Position numbers and translations under genes: made by a program. From Desmodus rotundus (taxonomy: Eukaryota; Chordata; Mammalia; Chiroptera; Phyllostomidae): 64,000 nt of DNA. This document shows positions 45,061-56,092 of this stretch, in pieces. Location: contig NC_071399.1 of NCBI RefSeq assembly GCF_022682495.2, forward strand, positions 51,514,873-51,578,872, given 5' to 3'. A model generated the notes under the pieces. That model was given only the letters and a program-made list of their open reading frames with translations. It made no database searches and was not told the DNA's origin. Numbering within the stretch: the stretch's first letter is position 1; each line of letters begins with the position of its first letter.

Positions 45061-47139
45061 CCAAAACTGGAACAGTCTGTCTTTGTTCAATTTTCCTGTC
45101 CATTCTCTTAGGCATTCTCTGTGGGCAGACCTGGATTGTGTTCCTATGTCCTTATGCAATCCTGATTTTCATAGCAGTTTGACTTTCTTTTGTTCTATGT
45201 GTAAGTGGCAAAAAGCAGAATAGGAGAACAGCATACATCAGGCAGGTTTTCTTGCAAACAACTAGAACCAACTCAAGTTGATATAAGCAGAAAATGAACT
45301 CACTACAAGGATATTGAGAGGCACACAGAATCATGGGGAAGACAGATGAACCAGGTTCAGGGGACTGCAGCCAGGACAGTGGCTTGGGTTGAATGGTCAC
45401 AGCCTACATTACTGATAGTGCCAACATCAGTTACTGGAAATCATTGGTCAGCGTGGTTACCAGTGCTGCCCTCAAAAGGTCATCTTTCTGCAGCCATTGC
45501 CAGCACCCCTGTCATTGTCATACCTCTGGGACAGACTAGTGGTGTCTGGGTCACCTGCCTACCTGCTAGCTGCAAAAGAGTCTGGCAAAGCAAGTAGCTG
45601 CCACTTACAGCTTCTACAATGGGAGGTAGTATCTACCTTAGCTCAGGGAATTCCACAAAGCTAGGAAGGTGGCTCAGATGCCCAGTGATGAAAAGAATGA
45701 TTCCTTCATGACCACCACACAGCACTTATTCAAATCTCAGTGGATACCAGGAAGATCTGCATTTCCTCTGGTTCAGTAAAGTATCTCTGTGAATCTAGCA
45801 AGGCCATCAGAAGCCTGTGTAGCCAAATCCCATTTTATTGGCTGAATTGTAGAATTGCCTTCCCTGGAGGGCACTGAATTATGATGCCATAAGTGAATAG
45901 TAAAGGGTGTTACATGACACAGTACCATGAAATGTATTAGGTCCATTCTAAGGACATTGTTGAGGATGTTGTTCATGACCTCTCATGGAGTTGGGTTGGC
46001 AGCCAGAAAGCTTAGGACCAAAGCCATGGCCCATCTGAATCTGAGTTGAAGACCCCAGAGTATGTATTTTGTGCACAAACCTCATTCATTGGTTTTTTTT
46101 CTTACCTTTCTAACTCTTATTTCTCTTTGTCCTGATTTTGTCACCTCTTTTAAAATTAAGTGGTTTATTTTACATCTTAATTGTATATTTGCAATTTACA
46201 TTACCTCCCTTTTAGAACATATCAAAATAAAAATATATAATAATATGAGCCCAAAGTTATAACAAGAAATCATTCAAACATCCTAAGGATGCACAAAAAA
46301 GGGTGAATAGGCTCTGCCTAGGAAGGTGTGCAGGGTGAGGCGTTGCTGGGGAAAGCTCCTGAAAGGTGAGTGACCTTTGATGATGGAGAGGTAGACATTT
46401 AGTCACAAAGAGAACAAGGCAAGGGAGAGCCTTCCAGGCAATGTGAGCTGACCCAATATTCAATTTTGGTTTTCAGCTCTTTTTTTCTAAATAACCACTT
46501 TTGCTGTCTGAAAGTGAGTTTTTAATGTGTAGACTCCTGGGTGGGTTTACTCTCACTCATGTACTTGCCTTCCACGATTTTCCTGTTTCCAAGAGGTCTA
46601 AGAGCAAAGCAGGAAAGGACTCCAAGGCTAAATTAAGAGGCAATCTGATGCCCCTGCTTGGATCCCATCTGCCCCATTTGGCTGTCATCCTCTTGACAGG
46701 TGGGCCTGGCATGGCAGCTGAGGCCTCACAGCTAATTGTGGTCACTCTGAAAAGTCCTGTTCACTCACTTTGGAAAGCAACACCCAAATAAATCAACCCT
46801 CCTGGTAGATTTAGCAGCCAAAGTAGCTTTCTGGAGAGCAAATGTTGTCAGACCAATTTAATTTCCTGGTCTGAAAGAATGAAGAGCACACAGATAAGGA
46901 AACAAGCAATAGATACAATCTCCTAGGACTGCAGGGGAGCTTTTGACTCTGCCTCGTGTGATATTCTCATCAGCAGAGCAAAACAGCAAGGTCACAGTGG
47001 AGCAAAAACTGGAGGGAGATGTGAAGTGGCACTTGACCAACATGCTTGATGGCTTGGAAGTCCTGGGTAAAACTCAAGCTCTGGGGACAAGATCAAAGTA
47101 GGACGTTTCAAAGACTCCACTGAGAATGAAAGTCTCCTT
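45061..47139. other. Non-coding, probable old repeat in the first part
   Basis: No gene is supported. About 45240-45620 ('actagaaccaactcaagttg', 'gatataagcagaaaatgaac') resembles an old interspersed repeat whose class I cannot name. From 45.7 to 47.1 kb nothing is recognised. There is no LTR or gag-like sequence immediately before the retroviral remnant that starts near 47140. Confidence 0.4.
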
Positions 47140-47214
47140 TATTTAACAATTTGATCTGACCCACTCAGATTGGACCTCTGGTTTTGAACTCCCAGACCTT
47201 CTGGGATTAGTGGC

Positions 47215-47570
47215 AGAAGACTGATGGTGCTGGGGAACCATGCAAGGCCCCACCATAATCAATAGGACGGAACCTCGGGTAACTCTATCAGTAGCAGGTA
47301 AGCCAACCTCTTTTCTGATCAACACAGGGGCCACTTAATCTGCCCTCCCTGAATACTCCAGGCCAACAATCCATTCCTCAGTCTCAATAGTAGGTGTTGA
47401 TTGCATAGTCTCACAGCCATTAGCCACCCCTCTGCTACCCTGTTCACTAGAGGACCACTTATTTGCTCATTCGTTCCTGGTCCTCCCTTGCTGCTCTACA
47501 CCACTTCTTGGAAGAGACATTCTCACCAGGTTTAAGGCCCAAATACTCATTCCTTCTCCTTGAAATTTGC
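47215..47570 (+). pseudogene. ERV protease region (broken)
   Basis: This is a retroviral aspartic protease remnant. One frame reads 'RTEPRVTLSVAGKPTSFLIN' followed by 'TGAT', which is the active-site stretch with Asp replaced by Asn (AAC codon at about 47320), then a stop at 47338. It continues with 'SALPEYSRPTIHSS' and 'CSTPLLGRDILTRF', the usual closing of the domain. The changed catalytic residue and the stop make it inactive. Confidence 0.8.
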
Positions 47571-47789
47571 AGGGTAATTTCCTTCTCTCTCGAACAGATA
47601 CACCCCTAGCCCACTCTGCCTCCTTCCATTTTCTCCCCTACTCTGTTAACCCAGAGGTATGGGACACTGAAACCCTGGTCATTGCCAGCCACCATGAACC
47701 AGTCACTGTATGTGTTAGGGATCTGACCCAACACTCAGCTAAGTCCCAATACCCAATACCTCTCTAAGCACTGTGAGGAAATAAACCTA

Positions 47790-49560
47790 CAATTACTCAC
47801 CTCTTGCAGGCAGGACTTCTATGGCTAACTAATTCCCCATTAACACACCAATTTTACAAGTAAAAAATCCTAATGGAACCTATCACTTAGTCCAAGACCT
47901 ACGAATCATTAACCAGGCTGTAATTCCTATACATCTAATATTCCCAAACCCCTACACTAATCTCTCCCTCCTACCACCCTCTACCACCCACTACTCTGTC
48001 CTAGACCTTAAAGATGACTTCTTTACCATCCCGTTACACCCTGACTCCCAAAACCTATTTGCCTTTACCTGGACAGACCCAGACACCCATCATTCCCACA
48101 GTTAACCTGGACTGATCTTCCCCATGGGTTCCAAGACAGCCCTCACCTGTTTGGAGAGGCACTAGCCCATGACCTGCGCAACATTGATCTCTCCCCCTCT
48201 ACTCTCCTACAATATGTAGATGGCTTCCTCTTATTCAGCCCATCCTTTCCAGACTCCCCAAAATGCACCACTAAACTCCTAAATTATCTAAGACAACTAG
48301 GAAATCAAGTCTTAGCCCAAAAGGCTCAAATATCACAAATGTCAGTCAACTACCTAGGCTTCACCTTAACACCCACTGAGAAGGGGATGACACCAGATAA
48401 ACACTAATTGCCTTAATGCCAAACCCTCCTACTAAACAAGACCTCCTCTCCTTGCTGGGCCTGGCTAGATACTTTAGAAACTGGATTCCAAGCTTTGGCA
48501 TTCTAGCCAAGCCATTATATGAGGCAATAAAAAGACCCCTCCAGGAACCACTACTGCCTGGAAAGTCCGTTGAACGACCCTTTCAGGAGCTAAAGGAGGC
48601 TTTCACCAATGCCTCTCCTCTGGCCCTCCCTGATTTCAATAAACCCTTTATCCTATACACAGATGAAAGACAGGACATTGCTGTAGGTCTCTTAGGACAG
48701 AAGTCAGGCCCAGACCTAAGGATTTATCCAAACAACTAGATTCTACTGCCCAAAAGTGGACTACTTGTTTAAGAGCATTAGCTGTAGCAGCCACCTTCAT
48801 CCTCAAGCCACAAAAGCTGACCTACTCTCAACCAATAACTGCATATTCTCCTCATGCTATTTCTGATCTAATATCCAACCAGGCAGAAAAATTCTTCCAC
48901 CCTCCTGACTTTAGGAAACTTTCCTTACTCTACAACAAGCTCCTCAAATAACAGTTGCGAGATGTACCATAATCAACCCTGCCACTCTTGTCCTCTTGCC
49001 TGATCCTCAACACAATCCCCACTCCCCCTGCTCTGAAGTTTTATCTAATCTCCTTTCCCCCTTTCCCCACTTCTCTGACACACCCTGGCCCAACCCTGAT
49101 GACACCTGGTTCATTGATGGCAGCTCCTTTTTCACTGGTGGAAAAAGAAAAGCAGGATATGCAATAGTCTCCCACACCCAGGTCATGAATCCAACCCTCT
49201 CCCTCCTAGAACCTCATCCCAATGGGCTGAACTTATTGCACTAATATGAGCCCTGGTACTTGCATAAAACAAATGAATCAATATTTACTCTGATTCCCAC
49301 TATGCCTACCACATCTTATACTCACATGCCGCAATCTGGGCAAAAAGGGGGTTCTCACAACCAAGGGATCCCCCATCACAAATGCTGACCTGATATCCAA
49401 AGTCTTACAAAAGGCACAAGAGGTCTCCCAAACAGCAGTTGTCCACCCAAGGCCATCGAGGCACATCTTCCAAAATCACACTAGGAAATGAAAAAGCTGA
49501 CAAACAGGCCAAAAAAGCAGCAGCCATAGAAACTCCAGAGTGTTGGTTCTTAGCCATTCC
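47790..49560 (+). pseudogene. ERV reverse transcriptase and RNase H region (broken)
   Basis: RT starts near 47830 with the 'NPNGTYHLVQDLRIINQAVI' type stretch and continues through 'YSVLDLKDDFFTIPLHPDSQ' and 'FAFTWTDPD'. The catalytic box reads 'LLQYVDGFLLFS' at about 48210-48245, where the second Asp of the YXDD motif is Gly. The connection domain is open at 48416-48739 ('SLLGLARYFRNWIPSFGILA', 'ALPDFNKPFILYTDERQDIA'). RNase H follows with 'TWFIDGSSFFTGGKRKAGYA' at 49110-49170 and 'HRGTSSKITLGNEKADKQAK' near 49445-49510. Frameshifts separate the blocks. It is not functional. Confidence 0.88.
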
Positions 49561-50700
49561 CTCTATTATTCCTCAATACACAACAAAAGGAATGCCGTCA
49601 CTAACCCAAGGGTGGTGTGCTATGGGAAGGGGCTTGGCTTACACCTGGAGGACAGCTAATACTCCCCAGTAAACAAAAGGAACAAATCCTTAAACATTTC
49701 CATAAGGCCCTACATTTAGGATTTAGGCCACTATTAAAATTCCACTCCCCTTTGGTCATTGGCACTCACTTGGCCTCTACACTACAGAGCACCACCCAGC
49801 AGTGCAACATTTGCAGACAGGCATCCCCCCCAGGGAGGGATTAGACCTCCACCCTCATTCCCCACCCACAAAACTAGGGGACAAATTCCAGGACAAGATG
49901 GCAAATTGACTTTACTCATATGCCCCCAATTAAAACACAAATACCTCCTAACCCTAGTAGACACTTTCTCGGAGTATATGAAAGCTTTTCCTACCACCTC
50001 AGAAAAGGCAGCTGAGGTAACCTGCATCCTGCTGGACCACATTGTCTCCTGCTTTGGGGTCCCTATCTCCATACAATCTGATAATGGCTCTGACTTTATA
50101 TCTCAGATCACACAAGAAGTAGCTAGCACCCTGAACATCCAGTGGAAACTCCACATTCCATACTGCCCCCAATCTTCAGGTAAAGTGGAAAAGGCCAATT
50201 CTATCATGAAAATGCAAGTACCTAAACTATCTCTAGAATTGTGGGTAGACTGGATTTCCCTTCTGCCCCAGGCGCTCACTAGAATCCGAGCCACTCTTCG
50301 GGCAGCCACCTTCCTTAGCTCCTTTGAACTTATGTACAGCAAGCCCTTCCTGCTTGTTAACTTTCTAAATTCCCAACCCCTGCCTGGAGACTATCTCCCC
50401 ACTCTTGCCCTAATCAGGTAGCTCCTGTGAGAACACACTGAGAAGTTTCTTCCTAAACCAGCAGAAGGCACCCTATCTCCTGCCCTAGAACCAGGGGACT
50501 GGGTCTTGCTAAAGATACCCTCAGAAGCATGAGGGACTCTAACCCCTCACTGGAAGAGACCTTACCAGGTCATCCTCACTACACGCATGGCTGCCAAACT
50601 TCGAGGGCTCTCTCAATGGATATATTCCTGCAGGCTAAAGAAGACCTCCCAACCTGAATCCACCACTTCTCCAAAGCCTAATCTGCCTCGGTATTGACCA
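49560..50700 (+). pseudogene. ERV integrase region (broken)
   Basis: The zinc-binding N-terminal part is seen at about 49690-49830 (His residues in 'HFHKALHLGF', Cys pair in 'QQCNICRQ'). The catalytic core is open at 49759-50421 with the D,D-35-E triad in 'LTLVDTFSEYMKAFPT', 'SIQSDNGSDF' and 'SSGKVEKAN'. The C-terminal domain continues with 'EPGDWVLLKIPSEA' and, after a stop at about 50530, 'PHWKRPYQVILTTRMAAKL'. Stops at 50419 and 50530 and a frame change near 49850 break the protein. Confidence 0.88.
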
Positions 50701-50835
50701 GAAGCCCTAACACCTACCTATTTACAGATAACTAGGATCCAGGAAGAAGACGACAAGGTAGTAAGAGACCCCCATATTCCCATAACCACTGTGTCCCCTC
50801 ACCATACCACCCTCCTTAGGAACCCATCCCGCAAC

Positions 50836-52680
50836 ATGAGCAGTACAGAAACTCTCAGGCATCTCCCTTGTCTTATCCTGTTGGTCACTGCTGTTATTAT
50901 AACTCTCCTTGCTCTCTTAGAATCTTTTTGCATTATTCCCTCCTCCTTCCCCAAATGCCCCAGATAATCCGCACCCCTCACCTTTCCATAAGCAGTAAGA
51001 ATTTCCTACCAGTTAGTGTCCAGGCCTTTTATGACCTCTTCATAAGCATCCTGACTGAGAGAGCACCACAGCAATCCACAAAACAGGATGCACTCCAAAT
51101 ACTATGGGACATTTACTTCCAGGGGGACTTCCAGGACTATTTCTGGGAACTAATTTCTGTGTGGCTGGAGTTAGATTAACCCTAGCTAACATTTTCTTAC
51201 TCTTACTCCCCCACCCCTCTTCTTCAACCTTACCTGGGCCAGAAATCCCTTTCAACCTAGCAGTCCATATAGCCCACTCCCTAAAGTTAAATTACTCCAG
51301 CTGGCTTTGCCTCTCCATCCATAGCTAGGGGTATGTCCAGCCCCTACCACCAGGTCAGTGAGGTAATGTCTCTTGCAATCTTGACTTCACAACCACCCAC
51401 ACAAATGCTTGGGGGCCTCAGATTACCAACAACTACCACAACAAGTTACCAGACACCTTCTCCACCCATGACTGGTACTATCATAAGGGCCCCTATTGTC
51501 TCACATCATTAATCACTTACGTGCTACCTACCCTTTCTGTATTATAAGTCAAAGGAGTGAAGGAACCCCAGTTAGTTCACTTAACCCAAGCTAGTGCCAC
51601 TAGAGCTTCACAGTCCCACACCCTCTCTAAGAAACATCTCAAGACTCACCCTAACCTAGTCACCAAACCTTGGGACAGCTGGAATCCAAAATCCTGGAGA
51701 TGACACTACTTTCTTACATATTTGCTTCCCCAAACCCACGACTCTCGCTGGCACAATCCCAACATAGTCATCTACCTACTGCAATGGCAGGCCAGCCAGG
51801 AAAGTTAACTTTCTCCACCTTCTTTCCCAAGAGGACCAGGACTGTCTCCCCCTGTACTGAGATCACACTGTGGCGGCTCAGTATGGGACAAAGCAGGGCT
51901 CTATCTATTCTGAATTTACAGACAAACCCTTCCAAAATCCCATCATTGACCCCCTAGCTGCAGCATCCCTAGCTGCACAAGGACTTGAATACTGGGGCAC
52001 CAAATACCCTAGGACTAAAACACTTGTTAAAAAGGGGCAGCTTGTTGATCCCTATAATAGCATTGCTAGGAGTTCTCTCCATGTCTGGGGCCACGACAGA
52101 TGGCACTTCCTTGGGTATTCATCACCAATTATCTCTAGAAACAGCAGATGCACTGACCAAGAAGGGGGAAACCCTAGCTGTACTCCAGGAGCAGCGAGAC
52201 TCCCTAGCAGGAATATCCCTTCAAAATCGAAAAGCCCTAGACCTACTCACAGCATCAGAGAGGGAGACATGTCTATATCTCAGAGAAGAGTGCTGTTTCT
52301 ACATTAACAAATCAGGCCAGATCCAACAAAACATTCAGGGAATACTGGAGTTTGCATCTAAAGTAAAAAATCTAAGTCCCTCCATAAATCCTTGTTCCTG
52401 GCATAACCTGGCTATTGCCTTTCCTGGGACCCTTCTTCTCAATACTCCTACTCCTTATGCTCAGACCATGTATCTTTAACCTACTTGTAAAGTTCATATC
52501 TTCCAGGCTGGAGCAGTTCAAAAAACAAATCAGGGTGGTCTTGTCCTGCAACACTATCAACCAGGGCAAGCGCAAGCACAGCTCATGGATATGCCTTAGG
52601 GACAGCTCTACCATCCTTCTCAGCTGGAAGCAGTTCCAGAAGCTAGACCTTCACCCATTTACCCCCAGCCTCAGAAAAAA
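50836..52680 (+). pseudogene. ERV envelope region (broken), CX6CC transmembrane subunit
   Basis: The likely start ATG at 50836 gives a signal-peptide-like hydrophobic N terminus ('LILLVTAVIITLLALL') and then a stop at about 50966. The surface subunit is scattered over frames with several stops. The transmembrane subunit is best preserved at 51985-52479: a hydrophobic fusion-peptide-like stretch ('LIPIIALLGVLSMSG'), a heptad region, the conserved 'LQNRKALDLL' segment and the CX6CC motif 'CLYLREECC'. A frame change at about 52400-52430 separates this from the membrane anchor, which is seen in another frame ('FFSILLLLMLRPCIFNLLVK'). The same order occurs in syncytin-type and other class I envelopes. 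In this state it cannot make an envelope protein. Confidence 0.85.
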
Positions 52681-52700
52681 TAATAAAAAGCAGTATGGGA

Positions 52701-53155
52701 TGAAAGGGTCAGGCCAGTTTCCCAGCCTGCCAGACTGCTCATGACCAAGTCAGTCCAATTATCCAACCCACTGGACTGCCCATGTCCCAGTTATCCTGAC
52801 TTGCTTGATAGTTGGTGGCTTAATCGAAACTCTCTCCCACCATGCACAACAGACATCTAGTGCCAGCCACAATGGCCTGTGGTCAGACTGACCCTCCTGT
52901 ACCTGGGAACAGTCCGGTCCTTTACTTAACCCATTGTCCCAACTCACTTCCTGGAAGCCTGAAGTACCTGCCTAGAAGAATAAGAGACTAACCCCTCCCC
53001 TATCCCCTCACAAACCCTGCACTTTTTCTTTTAAAAAACCCATTCCAGCCTCCTCCCCCTCCCAACTCAGCCCACATGTAAGTGCAGCATCAAATAAAGG
53101 CACTGGATCAGATTATCCAGTTCCTCCTGCCTCTATTTCTTGCGCATTCCTAACA
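52701..53155 (+). mobile_element. 3' LTR of the class I ERV
   Basis: A 455-base LTR starts TGAAAGGGTC after an A-rich purine tract (52672-52700) and ends CCTAACA at 53155. It has a TTAAAAAA TATA-like box at about 53031, AATAAA at 53093-53098 and a pyrimidine-rich stretch between. The start and end are an imperfect inverted repeat (TGAAAGG / CCTAACA). No matching 5' LTR is present in the window, so the age cannot be read from LTR pairs. Confidence 0.75.
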
Positions 53156-56092
53156 CCTAGTAAACGTTTATGCACCCAATACAGGATTACCTAAATTTAT
53201 AAAAAACAAAACCTTCATGGACTTACAGGGAGACATTGACAGAAATACAGTCATGATGGGGGATTTTAAGATCCCACTGACTTCAGTGGATAGATCTTCC
53301 AGACAGAATTCAACAATGAGATAGTAGCCTTAAATGACATACTAGATCAAATGGGTTTCATTGTATCTTCAGAGCATTTGACCCCAAAGCAGCAGAACAT
53401 ACATTCTTTTCAAATACACATGGAAAATTTTCTAGATAGAACATATTTTAGGACACAAAACAAGTCCCAATAAATTTAAGAAAACTGAAATCGTATCAAA
53501 CATCTTCTCTGATCATAATTCTATGGAACTAGAAATCAATCAAAAGAAGAAAACTGAAAAATACACAAAGACATGGAAGCTATATAATGTTATTAAACAA
53601 GGATGTGTCAACAATGAGGTCAAGGAAGAAATAAAAAGATACCTTGAAACAAATGAAAATGAGTACAAAACAACCCAAAATCTGTGGGACACAAGGAAAG
53701 CAATCCTTAGAGGAAAATTTATAGCATTGCAGGCCTATCTCAAGAAACAAGAAAAAGCTCAAATAAACATCTAACATCGTAACTAAAGGAACTTGGAAAA
53801 GAACAAAAACAAAGCCAAAAGTGAGTAGAAGGAAGGAAATAATAAAGATCAGGACAGAAGTAAATGAAATAGAGTCTAAAATACACAATACAAAAGATCA
53901 ATGAATCCAAGCATTGGTTCTTTGATAAGAAAAACAAGATTGACAAACTTTTCACAAGACACACCAAAAAATAAAGAGAAGATGCAAATAAATAAAATCA
54001 GAAATGAAAAATAAATAACAACTGACACCAAACAAATACAAAGGATTGTAAGAAAATATTGTGAACAACAATATGCTAATAAATTGGACAACCTGGATGA
54101 AATGGATAAATTCCTAGAAACATACAATCTCCCAAAACTAAGTCAGAAATAATAAGAGAATCTGAATAGACAGATTATACCTAGTGAAATTAAAGCAGTA
54201 ACAATAAAAAAAACTCCCCAAAAAAGCTCTGGACCAAATAGCTTCACACATGAATTTTACTAAACATTCTAAGAAAAACTAATACCTCTGTATCTCAAAC
54301 TATTTTTAAAAATTCAAGAGGAGAGAAGACTTCCAAGCTCATTTTACAAGGCCAGCATTATTCTAAGTCCAAAACCAGATAAAGACAATAAAAAAGTTTA
54401 TAGGCCAATATACCCAATGAACATAGATGCTAAAAATTCTAAACAAAATATTAGCAAACTGAATACAGCAATATATTAAAAAGATATACACCATAATCAG
54501 GTAGGATTTATTCCAGGCATGCAAGGTTGGCTCACCATTTGCAAACCAATAAATATAATATACCACATAATCAAAATGAAGAAGAAAATCAATGATCATA
54601 TCAATAGATGCAGAAAAAGCACTTGATAAATCATGCACCTATTTATGATAAAAACTCGCAGCAAAGTAGGAATAGAGGGAACATACCTAAACATAATAAA
54701 GGCCATATATGACAAACACAATGCAAGCATCACACTCAACAAGCAAAAACTACAAGTGTCCCCCTTAAGATCAGGAACAAGATAAGATTGTCTGGTTTCA
54801 CCTCTCTTGTTCCACATAGTACCAAAAGTCTTAGCCATAGCAATCAGAAAAGAAAAATAAATAAAATGCATCCAAATTAGAAAGGAAGAAGTAAAACAGT
54901 CAATATTTGCAGATTCCACCAAGAAACTACTACAACTGTTAAATGAATTTAACAGTTGTAGCAGAATACAAAATTAATGCCCTGAAATTGGTTGCATTTT
55001 TATATGCCAGTAATGAACTAACTGAAAGGGAAATTAGGAAAACAGTCCTATTTACAATTGCTTCAAAAAGAATAGATGACCTAGGAATAAATTTAACCAA
55101 GGATATAAAAGACCTGTACTTGGAAAAATGTAAGACAATGAAGAAAGAAATTAAAGAACATAACAAAAAGTGGGAGCATGTACTGTATTCATGGATAGGA
55201 AGAATTTACCTCATTAAATTGTCAATACTACCCAAAGTATCCTATAGATTCAACACAATTCCTATCAAGATATCAGTGAGTATTTTACAGAACTAAAACA
55301 AATACTTCAATTATTTATATGGAACCAAAAAAATACCCTGAATAGAGACAGAGATCTTAAAAAAGAAGAACGAAGTTGGAGGAATTATGCTACCTCATAC
55401 AAACTATACTAGAAGGCCCTAGCTATCAAAATAGCATGATACTGGCATAAAAACAGACACATAGCTCAATGAAAGATAATAGAGATCCCAATAATAAAGC
55501 TGCAATTTATAGTCAATTAATATTTGACAGAGGAAGCAAGCACATATAATGGGCTTAAGATAATTTATTCAATATATGGTGTTGGGAAAATTGGACAGAT
55601 GCATGCAGAAAAGTTAAACTAGACCACCTTATTACACCACACACAAAAAGAAATTCAAATGGTAATGACTTAAATGTTAGGTTCAAACCATAAAAATGCT
55701 AAAAGAAAATATAGACAGAAATATCTTGGACATTGCTCATAGCAATAATTTTTATGATATATCTCCTCATGCAAGGGAAACAAAAGAAAAAAATAATAGG
55801 ACTATATCAAACTAATAATTTTTTGTACAGCAAAGGAAACCATCAACAAAACAAAAAGAAAATACACTAAATGAGAGAATATATTCACTGGTACATATGA
55901 TAAGGGGTTCAAATCCAAAATTTATAAGAAACTGTAAAGCTCAACACCAAAAAGACAAACAATCCAATTAAAGAATGCCAAAGGGCCTGAACAGACACTT
56001 CTCCAAAGAGGACATAGAGATAACCAATAGACATATGGAAAGATACTCAATGTCTCTAATTGTCAGTAAAATGTAAATTAAACCACAATAAA
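53156..56092 (+). mobile_element. Decayed L1 ORF2, first part
   Basis: This is an L1 that begins abruptly inside the endonuclease domain ('gtttatgcacccaatacagg') directly after the retroviral LTR. It continues through RT ('gttggctcaccatttgcaaa' near 54527; 'atcaatagatgcagaaaaag' near 54600) and the C-terminal part. Many stops and frameshifts are present; short open pieces remain at 53523-53774 ('[20 protein letters not shown]') and 54943-55296 ('KINALKLVAFLYASNELTER'). It is interrupted by HAL1-like copy C and resumes at 58593. No functional protein. Confidence 0.9.

Larger units (their letters stand above)
47140..53155 (+). mobile_element. Class I (gammaretrovirus-like) endogenous retrovirus, 5'-deleted
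   Basis: A degraded provirus in plus orientation has protease, RT/RNase H, integrase, envelope and a 3' LTR in the normal order. The 5' LTR, primer-binding site and gag are not visible. All frames carry stops and frameshifts, so nothing is functional. Envelope wording and the CX6CC motif in the transmembrane subunit place it among gammaretrovirus-like class I ERVs. It is flanked on the right by a decayed L1 that starts mid-ORF2 immediately after the LTR, so the left end was probably lost together with the 5' part of that L1. No target duplication can be checked. Confidence 0.88.

Noticed and set aside
51985..52479. Possible domesticated envelope (syncytin-like) gene
   Set aside because: The surface subunit is broken by several stops, the signal peptide frame ends early and the membrane anchor is out of frame. 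The open segment is short enough to persist by chance.
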